Shown: piece after piece, positions 6,327 to 11,587 of the stretch
Numbering within the stretch: position 1 is the stretch's first letter
Layout of the letters: each line of letters begins with the position of its first letter
Source of the DNA: JBDKLC01 sp964500215
Lineage (GTDB): Bacteria > Patescibacteriota > Minisyncoccia > Phycocordibacterales > CAIZLB01
DNA length: 11,587 bases
Assembly: GCA_964500215.1 (NCBI GenBank)
Contig: CAZCNA010000021.1
Location: forward strand, 1 to 11,587
Direction: 5' to 3'
The notes under the pieces: generated by a model
The model's database searches: none
The model's input: only the letters and a program-made list of their open reading frames with translations
Told to the model about the DNA's origin: nothing
Program-made: the position numbers and the translations under genes

Positions 6327-6855
6327 GAAGCTGGTTTATGGGTTCCGCAATGTTTGTTTCAACGAGCTGCGACTGCGGGATCGCTTCGTTGTGTTGTTGG
6401 TTTGGTTGTTGGACAATATGGATGTCCATGATATTCCATCCGCGACTTCTGACGCTACGGATGCCTGTCTTCCGAACACGCAGACAAAGCTGCGGATTTG
6501 TCGGACAGCACACCATGAGTACACCCTTGTCTTGCGGGTGACGCTGATGAGGACGATAGTCCCACCAGACACGCCAGTGGAATTCGTTGCCGTCGGGCAT
6601 GATGTAAATGCCTTTAACCATGTTGCTCCGGAACTGCTCCTTGCTGCCATCTTTGGCCATGAAGAGACGATCCAGTGTTGTGAAGATGTTGCCGAAGATC
6701 TTGTCTTCGAGCAATACTTCCCGTTGTGAAGAGTGCCGTTGCCGACACTCCCCAAAGGTGTGAAGGATCATGATTCCGAAAAATACACCTCCACATGTAG
6801 CCCACCCTGGGTAGGCATGAATAATACTTTCAAAGAACGCAATCATATCACGCAC
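6301..6855 (-). CDS. Unknown protein with one N-terminal membrane segment
   Basis: Not recognised. It has 184 residues from a GTG at 6855, or 181 from the ATG at 6846, which may be the true start. One hydrophobic segment lies near residues 14-33 (ending GGVFFGIMILHTFG), probably a membrane anchor. A soluble domain follows with a basic stretch, aromatic pairs (FHWRVWWDY near 91-99), four cysteines including CC, and a Gln/Pro-rich tail. No enzyme motif is visible. The region looks richer in G and C than its neighbours, so competing open frames exist on both strands. This frame is chosen because a strong promoter precedes it, a terminator follows its stop and it encodes a coherent anchor-plus-domain protein. 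It is divergent from the priA-like gene. Its composition may point to horizontal gain. Confidence 0.68.
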   Translation of the reverse strand: MRDMIAFFESIIHAYPGWATCGGVFFGIMILHTFGECRQRHSSQREVLLEDKIFGNIFTTLDRLFMAKDGSKEQFRSNMVKGIYIMPDGNEFHWRVWWDYRPHQRHPQDKGVLMVCCPTNPQLCLRVRKTGIRSVRSRGWNIMDIHIVQQPNQQHNEAIPQSQLVETNIAEPINQLRVVQPPAA

Positions 6856-6893
6856 TTCTATTGGTTGGTTTTACGTTTCTGACACCAGGCCAA

Positions 6894-6921
6894 ATTCTAG
6901 CACAGATGCCCCAGACGTCAA
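6894..6921 (-). promoter_or_regulatory. Extended -10 promoter for the unknown membrane protein gene
   Basis: The minus strand has TTGACG (6921-6916), a 16-base spacer and TAGAAT (6899-6894) preceded by TGC, an extended -10. It is one of the best promoter matches in the window. The predicted transcript would have a leader of about 30-40 bases, unlike the near-leaderless genes around it. Confidence 0.65.
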
Positions 6922-6943
6922 CTATAGCCCCCAAAAAATCACC

Positions 6944-6972
6944 TTGTTTTTCAACATATTTTTTGGCATGAT
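6944..6972 (+). promoter_or_regulatory. Promoter of the priA-like gene, near-leaderless
   Basis: TTGTTT (6944-6949), a 17-base spacer and CATGAT (6967-6972) are followed by 6 bases and the GTG start at 6979. The spacing puts the predicted transcription start at the first codon. The -10 is imperfect but keeps the key A2 and T6 positions. Confidence 0.45.
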
Positions 6973-6978
6973 ACTACT

Positions 6979-9003
6979 GTGTTTATTCTCACCGTATTTC
7001 CGATTACAAAGGGGGCCTTCAAAGAACGGCTCTCCTACTGGAGCTCACGGGAAATCTCTCCTGGATCCCTTATACAAGTGCCCTTCCGAAGTGGCTCAGT
7101 GCTTGCCCTTGTTGAGTCTATTTCTGATGCATCAGTTGCAAAAACAGATATAAAGAACGCATCATTCGTCACTCGAAAATTGGAACATACAACGGCGTAC
7201 ACAATTGTTCATCCTGAATGTATAAAAGCTGCAGAAAAAACTGCCTACTATTACGCTGCACCACTTGGGACCGTCATCAAGGCACTCATTCCAGAAACGA
7301 TTCTCGCGGAGGCAACATTGAGAGATCCAGCTGACGAAGATGAGCAAGAAGGTGCCGCAGAAAAAGAGTCGCCATCAAAACAACCACAAGATGCTCGACT
7401 CGAATCAGATGCTGATAGTGATGAACCTCTCGTCGAAGAAGAAGATGCGGATGAAACAGATGCTGCCGATGAAATCGATGAGCAAGATTTTCGACCAGAG
7501 GTACTTGCCTATCAATCAAATACAGAAGACAGATACAGTACATACAAAGGTATTGTCCGTGAAGAATTTGCACGCAAAAAATCTGTGCTCCTCGTTGTAC
7601 CTACCACAACACATGCAGATATACTTAAAGAAACACTCAAAAAAGGAATCGATGATTATGTCATTGTCCTCCATAGTGGACTCTCAAAGAAAAATCAAAA
7701 AGAACAGTGGGACAAAGCACTCGATTCCGACCACCAAGTTGTCATTGTGACGACACCTATGTTCATGTCTGTTCCACGACATGATATCAGCACTATCATC
7801 ATCGATCGCGAATCTTCTCGTTCATATATAAACTCATATGCGCCATACATAGACTTCCGTACATATATAGAGTATTACGCCCGAGAGCTCCGTGCGCGTC
7901 TCATACTCTCAGATACGCTCTTGCGTGTAGAGACACTCCATCGTCGCGAAAAAGGCGAACTCCATGACTTATTCCCTCTGACCTTCCGTATGGAGAAACT
8001 GCCACAGACCATCATCGTCAATATGGCCGAACCAGAACGACGAAGTCCTCAAGGTTTTCAGGTACTCAGCGAAGAACTCATCTCTATGATTGAGTACGCT
8101 CAGAAAAAGCATGAACGAATGTTCATCTTTGCGGCGCGCCGCGGTGTATCTCCTCAGGCGCTCTGTAGTGATTGCGGGACCACGGTTCTCTGTGAATTTT
8201 GTTCTGCACCAGTTGTGCTTCACAATTCCAAAAACGAAGGAAATAGATATTTTCTCTGTCATCATTGCGGTCACAAGCGCAGTGCAAATGAAGCCTGCAA
8301 AAAATGTACAAGTTGGAAACTGATGACGCTCGGCATCGGTATCGATACAGTGTATGACCAGATCAAAAAGAAATTTCCAGATATCAAACTTTTCAAAATA
8401 GACAAAGATTCCGTAAAGACAGACAAACAAGCTAAAGAAATTATCAAACAATATGAAAGTACTCCTGAAGGAATCTTGTTGGGAACTGAAACAGCGCTCA
8501 CCTTCTTGCCACAAGTGCCTCATGTGGCGGTAGCTTCTATGGACAGTTTGTTTTCACTTCCTGATTTTCGAGTGAATGAACGTATCGTACATATATTGTT
8601 GCGACTCATCTATCGTTCATCTACGTATTTCCTCATTCAGACACGAAATGCAGAAGTGCCCCTCCTCAAGCAAGTGACTGCGGGTACATTAGCTGACTTT
8701 TATCGAGACGAGATTGCAGTACGACGACAAATCAACTATCCGCCATTTTCTGTGCACATCAAAATTACTATCGAGACGGACCGCGAATCAGCCGCAGCGG
8801 AGATGGAGAAATTGCAGCATATCTTGGAGCAATGGAATCCGATGATTTTCCCTGCTTTCATCCCGACAGTGCGAGGCAAAGCAGTGCTCCATATGCTCAT
8901 CAGCGTTCCACCCGAGCAATGGCCTGATCAGAACCTTCGAGATACATTAGTAGCGCTCCCACGTGAATTTGTGGTAAAAGTAAATCCTGAAAGTCTTCTC
9001 TAA
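6979..9003 (+). CDS. priA: PriA-like primosomal protein N' with degenerate ATPase/helicase motifs
   Basis: Homologue of PriA, the SF2 helicase that restarts stalled replication forks. It has 674 residues and a GTG start. The N-terminal DNA-binding domain spans about 1-110 (IQVPF near 32-36), an acidic linker 115-170, helicase lobe 1 about 172-335, the zinc module 396-443, helicase lobe 2 to about 555, then the C-terminal domain. All eight zinc cysteines are present (396, 399, 405, 408, 427, 430, 440, 443) with the family context CHHCG and ARRG. Every ATPase motif is altered: the Walker A position reads SNTEDRYSTY (180-189), DEEH is DRES (276-279), SATPS is SDTLL (311-315), the GTQMxAKG stretch is GTETALTF (502-509), and AGRAGR is replaced around YRSSTY (545-550). 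Flanking anchors (LHSGLS, LPDFRVNER) remain alignable, so this is a complete but probably ATPase-dead relative, not a frameshifted gene. Confidence 0.88.
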   Translation: MFILTVFPITKGAFKERLSYWSSREISPGSLIQVPFRSGSVLALVESISDASVAKTDIKNASFVTRKLEHTTAYTIVHPECIKAAEKTAYYYAAPLGTVIKALIPETILAEATLRDPADEDEQEGAAEKESPSKQPQDARLESDADSDEPLVEEEDADETDAADEIDEQDFRPEVLAYQSNTEDRYSTYKGIVREEFARKKSVLLVVPTTTHADILKETLKKGIDDYVIVLHSGLSKKNQKEQWDKALDSDHQVVIVTTPMFMSVPRHDISTIIIDRESSRSYINSYAPYIDFRTYIEYYARELRARLILSDTLLRVETLHRREKGELHDLFPLTFRMEKLPQTIIVNMAEPERRSPQGFQVLSEELISMIEYAQKKHERMFIFAARRGVSPQALCSDCGTTVLCEFCSAPVVLHNSKNEGNRYFLCHHCGHKRSANEACKKCTSWKLMTLGIGIDTVYDQIKKKFPDIKLFKIDKDSVKTDKQAKEIIKQYESTPEGILLGTETALTFLPQVPHVAVASMDSLFSLPDFRVNERIVHILLRLIYRSSTYFLIQTRNAEVPLLKQVTAGTLADFYRDEIAVRRQINYPPFSVHIKITIETDRESAAAEMEKLQHILEQWNPMIFPAFIPTVRGKAVLHMLISVPPEQWPDQNLRDTLVALPREFVVKVNPESLL

Positions 9004-9032
9004 TCGGATCATTCAGACAGAGATTCAGAAAG

Positions 9033-9052
9033 CCGGCCAGAAAATAGGTCGG
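9033..9052. repeat. Weak hairpin in the gap after the priA-like gene
   Basis: CCGGCC (9033-9038) and GGTCGG (9047-9052) pair with one G-T wobble around an 8-base A-rich loop, 30 bases after the priA-like stop. No T-tract follows, so it is at most a weak or Rho-dependent terminator. The rest of the 161-base gap shows nothing but the def promoter. Confidence 0.3.
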
Positions 9053-9130
9053 GCATGCAGTCAAACAATCATTCACAAAACAGACTACGAAATATCAAAA
9101 ACATATCAATTTCGAATAAAGAATAAGAGT

Positions 9131-9159
9131 TTGATATACTTATATATACATATTATAGA
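9131..9159 (+). promoter_or_regulatory. Promoter of the def-fmt operon, near-leaderless
   Basis: TTGATA (9131-9136), a 17-base spacer and TATAGA (9154-9159) are followed by 5 bases and the def ATG at 9165. An overlapping TATTAT at 9151-9156 is a possible alternative -10 with poorer spacing. The surrounding sequence is very AT-rich. Confidence 0.55.
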
Positions 9160-9164
9160 GAGCC

Positions 9165-9773
9165 ATGGCACATATATCTACAGCAACACATACAACTGAC
9201 GCCGCGATTGACGGTATTGTTCAAATGGGTGACCCCGTGCTTCATACCCCTGCTTCACCGGTACTCATTTCTGAAATTACCTCCCCTCATATTCAAGGCA
9301 TCATCGCCAAGATGAAAAAAATATTGGCGGCACAAGCAGACGGTGTTGGATTGGCTGCGCCACAGATTGGTGTTTCTCTTCAAATCTTCATTGTATCTGG
9401 CAAAGTGCTCCTTCCACCAGACAAACAAGCTGAGTTTATTTCAGACAAGAAAAAATCTTCAAAAGCTACAAAGATTGAACTTCCGCCGGACCTCGTCTTC
9501 ATCAATCCTCGCATCACCAAATTTTCAAAAGAACGAAAATTGATGGAAGGTGAAGGTTGTCTCTCTGTGCGATGGTTGTATGGTAAGGTAGAACGGTCAA
9601 CAAAAGTGACGCTCGAAGCGTACGATGAGCACGGCAAAAAAGTGCATCGTGGAGCGGGAGGATTGCTCGCGCATATCTTTCAACACGAAGTAGATCATCT
9701 CGGAGGTATTCTCTTTATCGACAAAGCAATCGATGTCGAAGAACTTCCCGAAAAAGATCGACCAACAACATAA
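9165..9773 (+). CDS. def: Peptide deformylase
   Basis: Metalloenzyme that removes the formyl group from the N-terminal methionine of new proteins. It has 202 residues and all three family motifs: GVGLAAPQ (60-67), EGCLS (130-134, metal ligand C132) and QHEVDH (173-178, ligands H174 and H178, catalytic E175). It is longer than E. coli Def (169 residues) because of an N-terminal extension of about 15 residues and a Lys/Asp-rich insertion near 80-108 between two core strands. Motif 2 continues as SVRWLYGKVER, where many family members have a Pro-Gly pair. The ATG at 9165 lies just after the predicted promoter and has no Shine-Dalgarno; the ATG at 9225 (MGDPVL) would be a minimal alternative. It is followed after one base by fmt. 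Confidence 0.96.
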   Translation: MAHISTATHTTDAAIDGIVQMGDPVLHTPASPVLISEITSPHIQGIIAKMKKILAAQADGVGLAAPQIGVSLQIFIVSGKVLLPPDKQAEFISDKKKSSKATKIELPPDLVFINPRITKFSKERKLMEGEGCLSVRWLYGKVERSTKVTLEAYDEHGKKVHRGAGGLLAHIFQHEVDHLGGILFIDKAIDVEELPEKDRPTT

Positions 9774-9774
9774 T

Positions 9775-10641
9775 ATGAAGTCATCACCTACAATTCTCTT
9801 TTTTGGAACATCAGAATTTTCTGTCATTGTTCTCGATACCCTCAAAGCGCATGGCATCATGCCTGCGGCTATTGTCACAACACCAGACAAACCACAGGGA
9901 CGAAAACTCATTCTCACTCCACCTCCAACAAAAGTGTGGGCAACAGAACACGCTATCCCCGTCCTCCAGTTCGAAAAGCTGAATGATGAAGCGTGTGCAG
10001 AAATAGACGCTGTTCATGCAGATCTCTTTATCGTTGCTTCATATGGAAAAATAATTCCACAGCGCGTACTCGACCTCGCTCCAAAAGGTGCGCTCAATGT
10101 GCACCCATCTCTGCTTCCCCTCTATCGAGGAGCATCACCTCTCCAATCAACTATCCTTGCTGATGATGCACATACAGGCGTGACAATTATACAAATGGAT
10201 GCGCTCATGGATCATGGACCTATCCTCGCCATGCGAGAAGTGCCCGTTGACCCGTGGCCAGCTCGATATTCTGACCTCGAACGGATTCTTGCAGCTGCGG
10301 GTGCTGAACTCATTGCAGAACATATCGACGCATATCTCGATGGTACCGCACAACTCATCGTCCAAGATGAATCGCAAACCACAGGCACTCGCAAAATTAC
10401 AAAAGAAGACGGCCTCGTCTCTGTGGACGAAGACCGGTCTCCTGAAGAACAATATATTGATTTTTTGAAAGTGAGAGCGTTCGAACGATGGCCAGGCACC
10501 TACTTCTTTACTTCACGTCACGGCAAAGACATCCGTGTCAAAATAAAAGATGCAGAATATATTGATGGGAAATTTATCCCTACTCGTGTAGTACCTGAAG
10601 GAAAGAAAGAAATGTCCTACGACGACTTTATTCTAGGGTAG
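9775..10641 (+). CDS. fmt: Methionyl-tRNA formyltransferase
   Basis: Transfers a formyl group from 10-formyl-tetrahydrofolate to Met-tRNA-fMet, making the initiator for translation. It has 288 residues; E. coli has 315. The N-terminal catalytic domain starts with ILFFGTSEFS (about 7-16). The active site NVHPSLLPLYRGASP (near 105-119) supplies the Asn and His, and MDALMDHGPIL (about 141-151) supplies the catalytic Asp. The C-terminal tRNA-binding domain starts near 205 and includes KITKEDGLV and VRAFERWPGTYFF. ATG 9775 gives the family N-terminus; a longer frame from 9733 would overlap def and adds unrelated residues. The stop of def and this start form TAATATG, so translational coupling is likely. 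Its product makes the substrate whose formyl group Def later removes. Confidence 0.96.
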   Translation: MKSSPTILFFGTSEFSVIVLDTLKAHGIMPAAIVTTPDKPQGRKLILTPPPTKVWATEHAIPVLQFEKLNDEACAEIDAVHADLFIVASYGKIIPQRVLDLAPKGALNVHPSLLPLYRGASPLQSTILADDAHTGVTIIQMDALMDHGPILAMREVPVDPWPARYSDLERILAAAGAELIAEHIDAYLDGTAQLIVQDESQTTGTRKITKEDGLVSVDEDRSPEEQYIDFLKVRAFERWPGTYFFTSRHGKDIRVKIKDAEYIDGKFIPTRVVPEGKKEMSYDDFILG

Positions 10642-11002
10642 GTTCTATCGTATCGTCTCGTCGAAGCATATCTTTGATTCGCTGCTTGCCTCTTTTCCAG
10701 AGACTTTCTCGTTTGCCTTTCTTTGACGAAAGTACCTGCTGAATTTCATCTCGAAGTGCATCAATTGCTACAAAGAGGTCTTCACGCTCTTGAGCCAAAT
10801 AGGTCTGATCACCATTATTGTTTATATTCACCTCGGCTCGAAAGATATCTCCAGACTTGTGATGATTTGTTGTCCGAGAAAGTTCTACCTCTACTTGAGC
10901 GTTGTCATTGAGGAATTTGTTAGCTCCCTCGAAACGCTTTGTAACATAAGCCTGAATGGCTTCTGTCACATCAAGATGATTTCCTTTTATGATGATGTTC
11001 AT
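10628..11002 (-). CDS. hpf: Short ribosome hibernation promoting factor, HPF/RaiA (YfiA) family
   Basis: Small protein that binds the decoding centre of the 30S subunit and stores ribosomes in inactive form during slow growth. It has 124 residues with the expected beta-alpha-beta-beta-beta-alpha pattern: a first strand MNIIIKGNHLDVTEAIQAYV (1-20), helix KRFEGANKF, strands around VEVELSRTT and FRAEVNINNNG, and helix 2 DLFVAIDALRDEIQQVL (75-91), where the family signature D..AAID....L..Q is visible. A basic tail follows (KKGKRESLWKRGK). It lacks the C-terminal dimerisation domain of long HPF. The start at 11002 lies 6 bases after a perfect -10. The gene converges on fmt and overlaps its last 14 bases. 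Confidence 0.9.
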   Translation of the reverse strand: MNIIIKGNHLDVTEAIQAYVTKRFEGANKFLNDNAQVEVELSRTTNHHKSGDIFRAEVNINNNGDQTYLAQEREDLFVAIDALRDEIQQVLSSKKGKRESLWKRGKQRIKDMLRRDDTIEPTLE

Positions 11003-11008
11003 ACCCTT

Positions 11009-11039
11009 ATTATATATGATGTTGAAGGATAATGTGCAA
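11009..11039 (-). promoter_or_regulatory. Promoter of hpf, near-leaderless
   Basis: On the minus strand TATAAT (11014-11009) is followed by 6 bases and the hpf ATG at 11002. A possible -35, TTGCAC (11039-11034), sits at a rather long 19-base spacing. The -10 is a perfect consensus. Confidence 0.55.
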
Positions 11040-11097
11040 GACAGTTAGACACAGAATATGGCTGTATGCAGGCCCGCCGAGGAAGGCTCGCGCAAGG

Positions 11098-11126
11098 TTG
11101 CACAATTAGACATTTTTGGCTATGAT
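11098..11126 (+). promoter_or_regulatory. Candidate promoter for the tRNA-Asn transcript
   Basis: TTGCAC (11098-11103), a 17-base spacer and TATGAT (11121-11126) point rightwards. A start near 11133 would give a leader of about 110 bases before tRNA-Asn, including the two hairpins at 11149-11191. No other good promoter is visible closer to the tRNA. Confidence 0.5.
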
Positions 11127-11148
11127 AGACATCGTTCGAGGTACAGAG

Positions 11149-11191
11149 TGCTGCACGAAGCAGCAAAGAGAAAACATAGAAAAAAGTTTTC
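11149..11191 (+). other. Two successive hairpins in the tRNA leader (possible small RNA)
   Basis: TGCTGC (11149-11154) and GCAGCA (11160-11165) form a 6-bp stem with a 5-base loop. GAAAAC (11170-11175) and GTTTTC (11186-11191) form another with a 10-base A-rich loop. They lie between the candidate promoter and tRNA-Asn in a 240-base stretch with no convincing gene. They may be a processed 5' leader or an independent small RNA; neither matches a family I know. Confidence 0.35.
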
Positions 11192-11242
11192 GCAGAGGCT
11201 CATGATACAGTTTTGTCCCATCTGTCTTCGAACACAACACAT

Positions 11243-11314
11243 TCCGTGGTAGCTCAGCGGTAGAGCAAGCGACTGTTAATCGCTTGGTCGTAGGTTCGAT
11301 CCCTACCCACGGAG
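11243..11314 (+). tRNA. tRNA-Asn (anticodon GUU)
   Basis: A complete cloverleaf can be drawn. The acceptor is TCCGTGG (11243-11249) with CCACGGA (11307-11313); the D stem is GCTC/GAGC with an AGCGGTA loop. The anticodon stem is AGCGA/TCGCT with loop CTGTTAA, giving anticodon GTT at 11275-11277. The variable loop is TGGTC, and the T arm is GTAGG TTCGATC CCTAC. The discriminator is G, the usual base for asparagine. The bases after it are CAC, so the 3' CCA is not encoded and must be added by a nucleotidyltransferase. It has 72 bases without CCA. Confidence 0.97.
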
Positions 11315-11356
11315 CACTTGTAAAGAAAAATAAAGTGTAAAAAATGCGACTTTTTT
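11315..11356 (+). terminator. Possible AT-rich terminator after tRNA-Asn
   Basis: CACTT (11315-11319) pairs with AAGTG (11333-11337), and a run of six A (11339-11344) pairs with six T (11351-11356) around TGCGAC. The T-run sits where tRNA transcription should end, but both stems are weak. Confidence 0.35.
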
Positions 11357-11364
11357 AAATCTTG

Positions 11365-11373
11365 TGGTATATT
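11365..11373 (+). promoter_or_regulatory. Extended -10 promoter of the right-edge gene
   Basis: TGGTATATT is an extended -10 (TGn plus TATATT) that would start transcription near 11380, about 20 bases before the ATG at 11401. No -35 is evident, as is common for extended -10 promoters. Confidence 0.45.
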
Positions 11374-11400
11374 TTAGTTATTAAAAATAAACAATTTACT

Positions 11401-11587
11401 ATGAAAAGGCCCATTTTAATAAGTATTATTTGTGTAATAGGGTTTATTGGAACAATCAGCACTCCTTTTGCATTATTGTCGAGCACTCCGGTTTCTCCTG
11501 TAAGTGGTTTATTACAATCTTCACCACTCCCAATTTGGTATATTATTGTAAGCTTCATCTTTGCTATAGGATATCTTATCGCTCTTG
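11401..11587 (+). CDS. Unknown membrane protein, N-terminal part (cut by window edge)
   Basis: Sixty-two codons are visible. The product begins MKRPILISIICVIGFIGTIS, one hydrophobic helix after a short basic start. A Ser/Pro-rich loop follows (about residues 25-45), then a second helix beginning near IWYIIVSFIFAIGYLIAL. This is a multi-pass or at least two-helix membrane protein. No family can be named from this much sequence. The codons are more AT-rich than those of the housekeeping genes to the left. Confidence 0.6.
   Translation, partial: MKRPILISIICVIGFIGTISTPFALLSSTPVSPVSGLLQSSPLPIWYIIVSFIFAIGYLIAL

Noticed and set aside
6316..6755. Competing open frames on both strands over the unknown membrane protein gene (137 and 139 residues)
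   Set aside because: They lack promoters and terminators in the right places and encode no coherent domain; the 184-residue frame fits the flanking signals better.
6979..9003. Treating the priA-like gene as a pseudogene
   Set aside because: There is no stop or frameshift in 674 codons, and the zinc cysteines and spacer motifs are kept while only ATPase motifs are changed; random decay would not be so selective.
9033..9052. Intrinsic terminator after the priA-like gene
   Set aside because: The stem has a wobble pair and no T-tract follows; kept only as a weak hairpin.
11058..11252. Possible 64-residue plus-strand gene with a CPIC motif before the tRNA
   Set aside because: Its 3' end runs into tRNA-Asn, the composition is basic and unremarkable, and its start lies upstream of the predicted promoter.
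1..11587. Recoding of TGA (as in some Patescibacteria), suggested by the absence of TGA among the stop codons of the complete genes
   Set aside because: All conserved proteins are full length with the standard code and show no internal TGA where the family demands an amino acid; eleven genes using TAA or TAG is too small a sample.
1..11587. CRISPR array, IS element, prophage or toxin-antitoxin pair
   Set aside because: No regularly spaced repeats of suitable length, no transposase or integrase motifs, and no small overlapping gene pair were seen.

Overview
The window looks like a compact bacterial chromosome segment from the Candidate Phyla Radiation (Patescibacteria), most likely a Parcubacteria/Paceibacteria-type organism. 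This is inferred from gene content and protein architecture, not from a phylogenetic marker search. The signs are minimal versions of core proteins (a short prolyl-tRNA synthetase without the editing insertion, a clamp-loader delta' subunit without zinc module or P-loop, a PriA-like protein with decayed ATPase motifs), very small gaps, no visible Shine-Dalgarno sequences, and several -10 boxes placed only 5-6 nt before the start codon. No phage, IS element or CRISPR array is visible. The standard code explains all genes. No gene-free stretch exceeds 300 bases; the longest is about 240 bases, between hpf and the tRNA.

Minus-strand block (1-6142). From a promoter at 6114-6142 the order is mreB copy 2, a delta'-like clamp-loader gene, frr, an rseP-type site-2 protease, an unknown helical protein, proS (with its own -10 box) and a second mreB that runs off the left edge. 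The order frr, rseP, proS is the skeleton of the classical bacterial cluster frr-uppS-cdsA-dxr-rseP-proS with the isoprenoid/lipid genes missing. The block joins cell-shape (MreB), replication (delta') and translation (frr, proS) functions.

Central divergent pair (6240-9003). An unknown 184-residue protein with one N-terminal membrane segment lies on the minus strand, with a strong extended -10 promoter and three consecutive inverted repeats at its 3' end, the last a terminator. Facing the other way is a 674-residue PriA homologue that keeps all eight zinc-finger cysteines and the overall PriA layout, but whose Walker A, DEEH, SATP and C-terminal helicase motifs are all replaced. This is the most unusual protein in the window.

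Right part (9131-11587). A def-fmt operon (peptide deformylase and methionyl-tRNA formyltransferase, both acting on formyl-methionine) is followed by a convergent hpf/raiA-type ribosome hibernation gene whose 3' end overlaps fmt by 14 bases. Next come a structured non-coding stretch with a plausible promoter, a tRNA-Asn(GUU) without encoded CCA, and the start of a membrane protein cut by the right edge.
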